The notes beneath the pieces were generated by a model. The model saw only the letters and a list, made by a program, of their open reading frames with translations. It did not search any database and was not told the DNA's origin. Shown piece after piece: positions 26,631-35,248 of a stretch of DNA of 35,820 nt; position 1 is the first letter of the stretch; each line of letters opens with the position of its first letter. Both the position numbers and the translations under genes were made by a program. This stretch comes from Chitinophagaceae bacterium. Its GTDB lineage: Bacteria; Bacteroidota; Bacteroidia; Chitinophagales; Chitinophagaceae. The stretch is taken from positions 1 through 35,820 of the forward strand of contig JANWKA010000032.1 of assembly GCA_025451655.1 (NCBI GenBank), read 5' to 3'.

Positions 26631-27572
26631 ATGGATCTTTCCCTGGTCATTCCCCTCAAGAACGAGGCAGAATCCCTGCCCGAGCTTTGCCGGTGGATCG
26701 CAGGGGCGATCGGTAGATCAGGGCTCCGGTATGAGATCATCCTGGTAGACGACGGAAGCACGGACGGGTCCTGGGAGGTGATTTGCGGCCTGAGGAAAGA
26801 AAACAGTTCCATCAAGGGGCTGCGGTTTCAGCGCAACTACGGAAAATCAGCCGCTCTCAACGAGGGTTTCCGCGCCGCCACCGGCCAGGTGGTGATCACC
26901 ATGGATGCCGATCTCCAGGACAGCCCGGATGAGATCCTCCCCCTTTATAAAATGGTGGCCGGGGGTGGTTACGATCTGGTCAGCGGCTGGAAGAAAGTGC
27001 GCCATGACAACCGGATCACCAAAAACATTCCTTCCCGCGTTTATAACCGGATCACAGGCTGGATCTCCGGGATCCGGATCCATGATTTCAATTGCGGCCT
27101 GAAGGCATACCGCCTCAGCCTGGTCCAGTCCCTGGAGGTTTACGGGGAAATGCACCGCTATATCCCGGTCATCGCCAAAATGAACGGGTTCAGCCGGATC
27201 GGTGAAAAGGAGGTCCAGCACCGGCCCCGGAAATACGGAGTGACCAAATTTGGCTGGGAACGGTTTGTAAATGGGTTTCTGGACCTGATGTCCGTCCTGT
27301 TCATTGGCCGGTTCGGGAAAAAACCCATGCACCTGTTCGGCCTCCTGGGCACCCTGGCATTCCTGGCCGGTTTTATTATTTCCATCTACCTTGGAATTGC
27401 CAAATTTGTTTTCAGGGTCTACCAGATGACCGAAAGGCCCATCTTCTATATTGCCCTGGTGGCCATGATCATCGGGGTCCAGCTTTTTCTCGCCGGATTC
27501 CTGGCAGAACTCACGGTCCGCAACTCCCAGGAAAGGAACCATTACCTGGTGGAAGACCGGCTGGGGTTCTGA
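26631..27572 (+). CDS. Glycosyltransferase family 2 (polyprenyl-phosphate sugar transferase-like), C-terminal TM segments
   Basis: LSLVIPLKNEAESLPEL, EIILVDDGSTDGSWEVI, TMDADLQDSPDEI, two C-terminal TM helices. Confidence 0.92.
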   Translation: MDLSLVIPLKNEAESLPELCRWIAGAIGRSGLRYEIILVDDGSTDGSWEVICGLRKENSSIKGLRFQRNYGKSAALNEGFRAATGQVVITMDADLQDSPDEILPLYKMVAGGGYDLVSGWKKVRHDNRITKNIPSRVYNRITGWISGIRIHDFNCGLKAYRLSLVQSLEVYGEMHRYIPVIAKMNGFSRIGEKEVQHRPRKYGVTKFGWERFVNGFLDLMSVLFIGRFGKKPMHLFGLLGTLAFLAGFIISIYLGIAKFVFRVYQMTERPIFYIALVAMIIGVQLFLAGFLAELTVRNSQERNHYLVEDRLGF

Positions 27573-27608
27573 AGGCCGCCCGTTCGTCTTATCTTGGGAG
27601 GCAAACCC

Positions 27609-28772
27609 ATGAAATCCATCGTCATCATTGGTACAGCATATCCCCTGAGGGGGGGGCTCGCCGCCTATAACGAAAGGCTTGCCCGGGAAATGATCACCCT
27701 GGGTAACCGGGTGGTGATTTTCACCTTTTCACTCCAGTACCCTTCCTTTCTTTTTCCAGGCAAAAGCCAGTACAGCCAGGAGCCCCCACCCGAAGGGCTG
27801 GACATCCGGGTGCGGATCAATTCCATCAACCCCCTGAACTGGATTTCCTCCGGAAGGGAAATTCGGTCCCTGCGGCCCGACCTGGTCATTGTCAAATTCT
27901 GGATTCCTTTCATGGGCCCCTGTCTGGGCACCCTCCTCAGGATCACCAGGCGCAGAAGACCCACCCGGGTGGTGAGCATCCTGGATAATGTAATCCCCCA
28001 TGAAAAAAGACCCCTGGACCAGGCTTTCACAAAATATTTTTTGGGTTCCGTGGATGCCTTCGTGGCCATGAGCCGCAAGGTGATGGAGGATCTTTCCCGG
28101 TTCACCAACCGGCCGGTAAGCCTGGTTGCCCATCCCCTTTACGACAATTACGGTTCACCAATTTCCATGGTGGAGGCCCGCAGCCGGCTCGGGCTCCTCC
28201 TGGGAGCAAAGTATCTGCTGTTTTTTGGTTTCATCCGGGCCTATAAGGGCCTGGATCTTTTGCTGGAAGCCATGACCGATCCGCGGCTTTCGGGAATCCA
28301 CCTGATTGTGGCCGGGGAATGTTATGAGGACCGGGAAAAATACGAGGCGCTTTGGGCAGCGCCGTCCCTGAAAGGGAGGGTCTCCCTGTTCACGGATTTC
28401 ATACCTGCGGAGCAGGTCCGGTATTTTTTCTGCGCGGCAGACCTGGTCGTGCAACCCTACCGGGCTGCCACCCAAAGCGGCATTTCCCAGATTGCCCTGC
28501 AATATGAAAAACCCATGGTAGTTACCCGGGTGGGAGGCCTGCCTGAAATGGTTAAAGACCGGATCAATGGCCTGGTTTGCGAGCCGGAGCCGAAGTCCAT
28601 TGCCGATGCCATATGGGCTTATTTTGCCGAGAACCTGGAGGGGCCCTTGACCCAAAGCCTGAGGAGGGAAAAAGGCGGTTTTGGCTGGGACCTCATGGCC
28701 CGGGAGATCCTTCGACTCGGGGATGGCCCTCCAACCCCGAACCTGTTAAAATCTGGATTATGGAACCCATGA
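27609..28772 (+). CDS. Glycosyltransferase family 4 (GT-B fold)
   Basis: MKSIVIIGTAYPLRGGLAAYNERLAREM, FFGFIRAYKGLDLLLEAM, VVQPYRAATQSGISQIALQYEKPMVVTRVGGLPEMVKDRINGLV. Confidence 0.9.
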   Translation: MKSIVIIGTAYPLRGGLAAYNERLAREMITLGNRVVIFTFSLQYPSFLFPGKSQYSQEPPPEGLDIRVRINSINPLNWISSGREIRSLRPDLVIVKFWIPFMGPCLGTLLRITRRRRPTRVVSILDNVIPHEKRPLDQAFTKYFLGSVDAFVAMSRKVMEDLSRFTNRPVSLVAHPLYDNYGSPISMVEARSRLGLLLGAKYLLFFGFIRAYKGLDLLLEAMTDPRLSGIHLIVAGECYEDREKYEALWAAPSLKGRVSLFTDFIPAEQVRYFFCAADLVVQPYRAATQSGISQIALQYEKPMVVTRVGGLPEMVKDRINGLVCEPEPKSIADAIWAYFAENLEGPLTQSLRREKGGFGWDLMAREILRLGDGPPTPNLLKSGLWNP

Positions 28773-29278
28773 ACCCTCCCGGACAATCCGGTTTCTTTTG
28801 GAAATCCGGTATCATCACAGCCCTGGTAACCATGGGTCTGTTCCTGCTAATATACTATACGGGAGATGTCCTTTTGGTCTGGGTGCGACTCCCCCTGTCT
28901 TTGGTGTCAGTCGGACTGATCCTGACCGGGGTCATCATCCAGGGGAAAAAATGGGGAGGCCGGGGCAGTTTCGGGGGACTTTTCCTCGAGGGTTTGAAAG
29001 CTTCTGCGGTCTTCGCCGGAATTTTTACGGTGATGCATATCCTCTTCCTGATCCTGGTGCCGGGTTATGAGGCTGTCATCCTCGCTCATGTCAAGGCCCA
29101 GGAACAATATTCGGTCATGGTGAACGGGCCCAATCCGGGCTACGCCTTCTTCCGCAGGATTTTCCTTCCGATCCTGGTTTTTGGAAGATTGATTGGATCC
29201 TTTATGCTGGGCCTGTTCGGGTCCCTGATCGGAGCAGCTTGTGCACCCAAAACCCTACTGCCACCACAGGACTTTTAA
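28760..29278 (+). CDS. Second DUF4199-like membrane protein
   Basis: FGGLFLEGLKASAVFAGIF...LVPGYEAVILAHVKAQ...GLFGSLIGAACAPK aligns with the DUF4199 protein at 26096-26614. Overlaps the GT4 end by 13 nt. Start chosen at ATG 28760. Confidence 0.72.
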   Translation: MEPMNPPGQSGFFWKSGIITALVTMGLFLLIYYTGDVLLVWVRLPLSLVSVGLILTGVIIQGKKWGGRGSFGGLFLEGLKASAVFAGIFTVMHILFLILVPGYEAVILAHVKAQEQYSVMVNGPNPGYAFFRRIFLPILVFGRLIGSFMLGLFGSLIGAACAPKTLLPPQDF

Positions 29279-29322
29279 TGGAGCGGGGAAACCTGCATCC
29301 AAAAGAGTTCCACATTAACCTG

Positions 29323-29330
29323 TATTTTTG
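29323..29330 (+). promoter_or_regulatory. Candidate -7 element of the heptose operon
   Basis: TATTTTTG matches TAnnTTTG, 30 nt before ATG 29361. -33 not convincing. Confidence 0.35.
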
Positions 29331-29360
29331 CTCCGCCCCAAAAGAGGGTTACTTTATCGC

Positions 29361-30383
29361 ATGATTTACCGAAGTAAAGCGCCCTTACGCATCGGTCTTG
29401 CCGGAGGCGGGACCGATGTAAGCCCTTATACGGATCTCTACGGGGGCGCCATCCTCAATGCCACGATTTCCCTCTATGCTGCGGCCTCGGTGGAACCCCT
29501 GGACCAGGGAAGGATCATCCTGGAAGCGATGGACCGGGGGGAGCGGAAGGAACTTGCTTCTGCACCCCAGCTGGAACTGGACGGCACCCTGGATTTGTTC
29601 AAGGGAGTCTATAACCGCCTGGTCCGGGAATTTTCCACCGGCCCGCTCAGTTTCCGGCTCTGCACTTTTGTGGATGCTCCGGCGGGATCGGGCCTGGGAA
29701 CCTCCTCCACTTTGGTGGTGGCAGTCCTGGGGGCCTTCGCCGAATGGCTCAAGCTTCCCCTGGGAGAATATGATCTGGCCCGTCTTGCCTACGAAATCGA
29801 ACGGAAGGACCTGGGCATGGCCGGGGGCAGGCAGGATCAGTATGCAGCTACCTTCGGGGGGGTCAATTTCATGGAATTTTTTTCAGGGGACAAGGTGATT
29901 GTGAACCCTTTGCGCATTAAATCAAACTATTTAAATGAACTGGAGAACAACCTCCTGCTTTATTACACCGCTACCAGCAGGCAATCCAGCCTGATCATCG
30001 CGTCCCAGGTCCGCAATGTGACTGAAAAGAACCAGGCTTCCATTGAGGCCATGCATCAGCTGAAAATGCAGGCCGTTCACATGAAGGAAGCCCTGCTGAC
30101 CGGGAGGATACATGACATCGGGGAAATTCTGGATTTCGGATTCCGGCAAAAGAAAAAGATGACCGAGGGGATATCCAACCCGATGATCGAGGGAATCTAC
30201 CAGGCCGCCCGTTCGGCCGGAGCCACGGGCGGGAAGATCTCCGGCGCCGGTGGGGGCGGTTTCATGACCTTTTACTGTCCGTTTAACACCCGCTATGCCG
30301 TGATGCGGGCCCTGGAGCCTTATGGCGGCAATTTCATGAAATACCGTTTCACCCAGGAGGGATTGACCAGCTGGTCGATCTGA
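29361..30383 (+). CDS. hddA: D-glycero-alpha-D-manno-heptose-7-phosphate kinase (GHMP kinase)
   Basis: RSKAPLRIGLAGGGTDVSPYTDLYGGAILNATI, PAGSGLGTSSTLVVAVLGAF, GKISGAGGGGFMTFYC; cluster context. ATG 29361 preferred over 29328. Confidence 0.9.
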   Translation: MIYRSKAPLRIGLAGGGTDVSPYTDLYGGAILNATISLYAAASVEPLDQGRIILEAMDRGERKELASAPQLELDGTLDLFKGVYNRLVREFSTGPLSFRLCTFVDAPAGSGLGTSSTLVVAVLGAFAEWLKLPLGEYDLARLAYEIERKDLGMAGGRQDQYAATFGGVNFMEFFSGDKVIVNPLRIKSNYLNELENNLLLYYTATSRQSSLIIASQVRNVTEKNQASIEAMHQLKMQAVHMKEALLTGRIHDIGEILDFGFRQKKKMTEGISNPMIEGIYQAARSAGATGGKISGAGGGGFMTFYCPFNTRYAVMRALEPYGGNFMKYRFTQEGLTSWSI

Positions 30384-30395
30384 TAAATCCAGCCC

Positions 30396-30974
30396 ATGAC
30401 AGAAGACATCGCATCCATCATCCGGGAGTCCATACAGGTCAAGCAGGATTTGCTGGAAGACCCGGTCCTCCTGGCCCGGATCGGGGAAGCCACGACCCTC
30501 GTGGTGGTCGCCCTGAAAAGCGGCCACAAGGTGCTATTTTGCGGAAACGGTGGCAGCGCGGCCGACGCCCAGCACCTGGCGGCTGAGCTTTCCGGGAAAT
30601 TTTACCTGGACCGGGACCCTCTTCCTGCCGAAGCCCTGCACTGCAATAGCTCTTACCTGACCGCGGTGGGGAACGATTTTGGTTACGATCAGGTTTATTC
30701 CCGGATGATCCGGGGTTTTGGCCACCCGGGCGATGTCCTGATCGCCCTTTCCACCTCCGGGAATTCCAAAAATGTCATCAATGCCCTCCGGGAGGCCGAG
30801 CTTGCCGGGATGGTCCGGATTGGAATGACCGGGGCCACAGGCGGAGCTATGAAGGACCATTGCCAATGCCTGCTCAACATGCCCTCAACCGACACGCCCC
30901 GGATCCAGGAAGCCCATATCCTGGTCGGCCATATTCTCTGCCAGCTGGTGGAGTCCCAACTCTTCAGGCCATGA
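30396..30974 (+). CDS. gmhA: Sedoheptulose-7-phosphate isomerase
   Basis: VLFCGNGGSAADAQHLAAELSGKF, LIALSTSGNSKNVINAL (SIS domain). Confidence 0.93.
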   Translation: MTEDIASIIRESIQVKQDLLEDPVLLARIGEATTLVVVALKSGHKVLFCGNGGSAADAQHLAAELSGKFYLDRDPLPAEALHCNSSYLTAVGNDFGYDQVYSRMIRGFGHPGDVLIALSTSGNSKNVINALREAELAGMVRIGMTGATGGAMKDHCQCLLNMPSTDTPRIQEAHILVGHILCQLVESQLFRP

Positions 30975-31675
30975 GCCAGCCTCCGGCGGTGATCCTGGCC
31001 GGAGGGCTCGGTACCCGGCTCAGGGATTCCGTTTCCGGGCTGCCCAAAAGCATGGCCCCGGTCGCCGGCAAACCTTTCCTGCATTACCTGCTGGGATATC
31101 TGAGGAACAGCGGTATCGGAGAAGCCTGGCTCTGCCTGGGATACCGCCACCAGGATGTGGAGGATTGGTGCCGGGACCAGGTCCGGGGAATTTCCCTGCA
31201 TTTCCTGGTGGAGCCATTTCCCCTCGGGACCGGCGGGGCGCTAAAATCTGCGCTGGTCCGGATTCCCGAATCCCCGGTGCTGGTGGTGAACGGGGACACC
31301 TATTTTGAGGTGGACCTGGATGCCCTTTCCCGCCACCACAGGGACCGGGAAGCCGAAGTCACCCTGGCGCTGAAGCCCATGCAGGATTTTGACCGTTATG
31401 GCTCGGTGGAAACCGGGGAGGGAGGCAGGATCACGGCCTTCCGGGAGAAAATGTTCCGGGAGCATGGATTGGTGAACGGAGGGGTCTACCTGATCGAAAA
31501 CCGGATCCTGGAAGGGTTTCCGGAATCTTTTTCCCTGGAAAGGGATTTTTTGGAAAAGGAGGTTGGAAAACGGAAATTCTATGGCCTGATATCCGGAGGA
31601 TATTTTATCGATATCGGGATTCCCTCCGATTATCAGAAAGCGCAAACCGAAATTCCCCGCCATGCTTCAAATTGA
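30971..31675 (+). CDS. hddC: D-glycero-alpha-D-manno-heptose-1-phosphate guanylyltransferase
   Basis: AVILAGGLGTRLRDSVSGLPKSMAPVAGKPFLHYLL, PLGTGGALKSAL, VVNGDTYFEVDLD. ATGA overlap with the gmhA stop. Confidence 0.88.
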   Translation: MSQPPAVILAGGLGTRLRDSVSGLPKSMAPVAGKPFLHYLLGYLRNSGIGEAWLCLGYRHQDVEDWCRDQVRGISLHFLVEPFPLGTGGALKSALVRIPESPVLVVNGDTYFEVDLDALSRHHRDREAEVTLALKPMQDFDRYGSVETGEGGRITAFREKMFREHGLVNGGVYLIENRILEGFPESFSLERDFLEKEVGKRKFYGLISGGYFIDIGIPSDYQKAQTEIPRHASN

Positions 31676-32255
31676 CCAGAGCTGGACCCTGTTCCTGGAC
31701 CGGGACGGGGTGATCAACCGGGAAATTTCCGGTGGATATGTCCTTTCCTGGGGGGATTTTCATTTCCTGCCGGGTGTTCCGGCAGCGATAGCGCTGCTGG
31801 GGCGGGTTTTCGGTAAGCTGATCGTGGTCTCCAACCAGAAATGCGTGGGGAAAGGCCTGATTACGGCGAGCCAGCTGGGCGAGATCCATTCCCGGATGAC
31901 CCGGAGAATCGCTGCTGCAGGAGGAAGGATCGACCGGGTCTATTTTTGCCCGGACCTGGAGGAGGATAGTCCCTGCCGGAAACCCAATACAGGCATGGGA
32001 ATCCAGGCTTCCCGGGATTTTCCTGAAATCGCATTTTCCAAATCCCTGCTGATCGGCAACAAGCTCAGTGACATGGAATTCGGCAGAAGGATGGGCATGA
32101 CTAACTGTTTTGTCCGGACCACCGATCCCGGTTTTCATCTGCCCCACCCCTGGGTGGACCTGGTCGCTGAGGACCTTCCCGGTGCCATTAAAGCCCTTGG
32201 GCTGGAGGATAAACGCCGCAGCGGGAGCGGGAATGCCTCCGGCCCGGGACAATAA
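31662..32255 (+). CDS. gmhB: D-glycero-D-manno-heptose 1,7-bisphosphate phosphatase (HAD family)
   Basis: TLFLDRDGVINREISGGYVLSWGDFHFLPGVPAAI, VVSNQKCVGKG, CRKPNTGM, LLIGNKLSDMEFG; completes the heptose set. Confidence 0.85.
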   Translation: MLQIDQSWTLFLDRDGVINREISGGYVLSWGDFHFLPGVPAAIALLGRVFGKLIVVSNQKCVGKGLITASQLGEIHSRMTRRIAAAGGRIDRVYFCPDLEEDSPCRKPNTGMGIQASRDFPEIAFSKSLLIGNKLSDMEFGRRMGMTNCFVRTTDPGFHLPHPWVDLVAEDLPGAIKALGLEDKRRSGSGNASGPGQ

Positions 32256-32271
32256 ACTCGGCGAATGCCAG

Positions 32272-32304
32272 TTTAATTCAGGTCATCTCCTGTCGCTATC
32301 TTTG
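32272..32304 (+). promoter_or_regulatory. Candidate Bacteroidota promoter
   Basis: TTTA (32272-32275), 21-nt spacer, TATCTTTG (32297-32304), just before ATG 32321. Confidence 0.45.
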
Positions 32305-32320
32305 TGAACCTTCCGGACCC

Positions 32321-33271
32321 ATGTTGCACCTTCCCCTGCCCCGCTATTTCCGATGTATTCCCTGTTTCCCGGATGGGTCATTTCCTTTTTTCGGAATCCT
32401 GGCAGCGGCCCTACTGGCTGGGAGTGCCCCCGTTCCCGGGCAATCCCTGATCAGGCAAAACCGGGAAAATCTTCAGATGCACCAGGACAGCCTTTCGGTT
32501 CTCGCCTACCAGATGATCAATGCCCCGGATGAGCGAAACCGGATGGCGGCCTGCGATGCCTTTGTCCCGGGCCTGATCCGGGCCCTCAGGCTCCCGGGAT
32601 CCTTTTCCTTCCCTTTCGATTCCCTGAAGGAGATTTCCATCCTCTATCCCGCCGACAGCAGCTTCCGGATATTTACCTGGCAGCTGTCCTGGACCCAGGG
32701 GGAGGACGTTTATTTCGGAGCCATCCAGATGCATACGGAGGACGGGAGTCTGAAACTTTACCCCTTGCTGGATTATTCCCAGCTCACCGCCCATTTCGGG
32801 GATACGGTGACCAGCAACCTGCGCTGGATGGGAGCCCTTTATTATAATGTCGTGGAAACCGCTTATCACGGGAAAAAATATTACACCCTGTTTGGCTTCA
32901 ATGACAACACCCCCCTTTCGGACCGCAAGATCCTGGAACCGCTGACCTTCCAGGAAGGTCAGCCTGTTTTCGGTGCGCCCCTGTTTCATATCGGGTCGGC
33001 GGATGAAATCCGCTTTATCCTTCAATATAAAACCGATGGGAATGCCCGTTTGAATTATGATCCTTCAATGCACCAGATCGTGTACGACCACCTGATCTCC
33101 CTGACCGGGGAGCCCCAGAAGAAATTCACCCTGGTGCCGGATGGCACCTATGAAGCCTTCCGCTGGGAGAATGGCCGGTGGCAGCATATCTCCGAGGCTT
33201 TCGGCCCTGCCAAAAGGCTCAGCGTTCCCAGGCCCCTGGACCTGAAAAAAGATATTTCCGGTAAAAATTAG
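32321..33271 (+). CDS. Hypothetical secreted protein
   Basis: Signal-like N-terminus (FFGILAAALLAGSAPVPGQS), 316 aa uninterrupted with Bacteroidota-like composition, preceded by a promoter candidate. No family recognised with confidence. Confidence 0.7.
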   Translation: MLHLPLPRYFRCIPCFPDGSFPFFGILAAALLAGSAPVPGQSLIRQNRENLQMHQDSLSVLAYQMINAPDERNRMAACDAFVPGLIRALRLPGSFSFPFDSLKEISILYPADSSFRIFTWQLSWTQGEDVYFGAIQMHTEDGSLKLYPLLDYSQLTAHFGDTVTSNLRWMGALYYNVVETAYHGKKYYTLFGFNDNTPLSDRKILEPLTFQEGQPVFGAPLFHIGSADEIRFILQYKTDGNARLNYDPSMHQIVYDHLISLTGEPQKKFTLVPDGTYEAFRWENGRWQHISEAFGPAKRLSVPRPLDLKKDISGKN

Positions 33272-33299
33272 GGGATGGGGCGAGGACAGCAGCCCGGGA

Positions 33300-35090
33300 T
33301 CAATCCTCCAGGCGAAGTACGGCCAGGAAAGCCTCCTGGGGAATTTCCACGTTACCGATCTGGCGCATTCTTTTCTTTCCTTCCTTTTGTTTTTCCAACA
33401 GCTTGCGCTTCCGGGAAATGTCCCCACCATAGCATTTGGCGGTGACATCCTTGCGCAGGGCCGAAATCGTTTCCCGGGCGATGATCTTGGCGCCGACAGC
33501 CGCCTGGATGGCGATCTGAAATTGCTGGCGGGGCAGGAGTTCCTTGAGCTTGGAGCAGAGTTTCCTGCCGAAATCCTGGGACCTGCTTTTGTGGATCAGG
33601 GCAGAAAGGGCATCTACTTTCTCCCCGTTGAGCAGGATATCCATCCGGACGATTTCTGATTCCCGGTAATCCAGGGGATGGTAATCGAAGGAAGCATAGC
33701 CCCGGGTGATGGATTTGAGCCGGTCATAAAAGTCGAAAACGATTTCTGCGAGCGGCATTTCGAATAGGAGCTCGACCCGGGTCGTGGTCAGATAGCTTTG
33801 GTTGATCAATACGCCCCGGCGGTTGAGGCAAAGGGTCAGGATATTTCCGATATAATCAGGCATGCTGATCACCTGGGCCCGGATAAAGGGTTCCTCGATC
33901 CGGTCGATCCGGCCGGGGTCAGGCATCTGGGAAGGATTATATACCGTCATCTTTTCCCCCCTGGTGTTGAATACCGTATAGCTGACGTTGGGCACCGTGG
34001 TGATCACGGTCTGATCGAATTCCCGTTCCAGCCTTTCCTGGACAATTTCCATATGGAGCATTCCCAGGAACCCGCAGCGGAATCCGAAACCCAGCGCCTG
34101 GGAGGTCTCGGGTTCGAATACCAGGGAGGCATCATTGAGTTGCAGTTTCTCCATGCAATCCCGCAATTCCTCGAAATCATCCGTGTTGATCGGGAAGATC
34201 CCGGCAAATACCATGGGTTTGACTTCCTCGAACCCGTGGATGGATTCCTGACAGGGAGCAGATGCCAGGGTGATGGTATCCCCCACTTTCACTTCCTTCG
34301 CGTTCTTGATGCCCGTGATGATGTACCCCACATCGCCCGCTTCCACAACGGGCCTGGATTCCAGCCCCAGCTTCAGGATTCCCACCTCCGCGGTCTCGTA
34401 TTCCATCCCGGTGTTGAAAAATTTTACCCGGTCCCCCCTGGAGACCTTCCCGTTGAAGACCCGGTAATAGGCGATAATGCCCCGGAACGGGTTGAACACG
34501 CTGTCGAAGATCAGGGCCTGAAGCGGGGCGGAAGGATCTCCTTGCGGAGCCGGGATCCGGTCCACAATGGAGTTCAGGATTTCGGGGACTCCCATACCGG
34601 TCCGGGCCGATGCCAGCAGGATGTCCTGCTTGCTGCAGCCCGTCAGTTCGGTGATCTGGTCCTGGACTTCAGCGACCATGGCCCCATCCATATCGATCTT
34701 GTTGATCACGGAGATGATTTCCAGGTCGTTCTCCAAAGCCAGGTACAGGTTTGAAATGGTCTGGGCCTGGATGCCCTGGGTGGCATCCACCAGCAGCAGA
34801 GCCCCCTCGCAGGCCGCCAACGCCCGGGAAACCTCATAGGAAAAATCCACGTGGCCCGGGGTGTCGATCAGGTTCAGGATATAGGCCTGCTTCCCGCGGC
34901 TGAAATTCATTTGGATCGCATGGCTCTTGATGGTGATCCCTTTCTCCCGTTCCAGGTCCATATCGTCCAGGACCTGGGCCTGCATCTCCCGGTCTGAAAT
35001 GGTATGGGTCAGTTCCAGAAGCCGGTCGGCCAGGGTGCTTTTCCCGTGGTCAATATGAGCGATGATGCAGAAGTTCCGGATATTTTTCAT
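33300..35090 (-). CDS. lepA: Elongation factor 4 (LepA)
   Basis: [75 protein letters not shown]-terminal [25 protein letters not shown]. Confidence 0.98.
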   Translation of the reverse strand: MKNIRNFCIIAHIDHGKSTLADRLLELTHTISDREMQAQVLDDMDLEREKGITIKSHAIQMNFSRGKQAYILNLIDTPGHVDFSYEVSRALAACEGALLLVDATQGIQAQTISNLYLALENDLEIISVINKIDMDGAMVAEVQDQITELTGCSKQDILLASARTGMGVPEILNSIVDRIPAPQGDPSAPLQALIFDSVFNPFRGIIAYYRVFNGKVSRGDRVKFFNTGMEYETAEVGILKLGLESRPVVEAGDVGYIITGIKNAKEVKVGDTITLASAPCQESIHGFEEVKPMVFAGIFPINTDDFEELRDCMEKLQLNDASLVFEPETSQALGFGFRCGFLGMLHMEIVQERLEREFDQTVITTVPNVSYTVFNTRGEKMTVYNPSQMPDPGRIDRIEEPFIRAQVISMPDYIGNILTLCLNRRGVLINQSYLTTTRVELLFEMPLAEIVFDFYDRLKSITRGYASFDYHPLDYRESEIVRMDILLNGEKVDALSALIHKSRSQDFGRKLCSKLKELLPRQQFQIAIQAAVGAKIIARETISALRKDVTAKCYGGDISRKRKLLEKQKEGKKRMRQIGNVEIPQEAFLAVLRLED

Positions 35091-35097
35091 CAGGCGG

Positions 35098-35105
35098 CAA
35101 AGTTA
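35098..35105 (-). promoter_or_regulatory. Candidate -7 element of lepA
   Basis: Minus strand TAACTTTG matches TAnnTTTG, 7 nt upstream of the start codon (near-leaderless). No clear -33. Confidence 0.4.
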
Positions 35106-35120
35106 GGCCATATCGGCCTA
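35104..35120. repeat. Inverted repeat overlapping the lepA -7 region
   Basis: TAGGCC-atatc-GGCCTA, 6-bp perfect arms. Confidence 0.7.
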
Positions 35121-35248
35121 CTTGCGGGGAGGAACATCAATCCGGCAGAAGGGTCCGGAAGGGTCCCCCAGGTCTCAAAAGATGAATTACATTTAGGGGG
35201 GGCCCGGAGCATTTTAAAACGGCCTGATTTTCCTGAAAAGAGGTTACC

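Noticed and set aside
33798-34754. 318-aa plus-strand ORF antisense to lepA
   Set aside because: lepA is unambiguous on the minus strand; the antisense frame has shadow-ORF composition.
35149-35168. Short direct repeat GAAGGGTCCG/GAAGGGTCCC
   Set aside because: Only two 10-bp copies; not distinguishable from chance.
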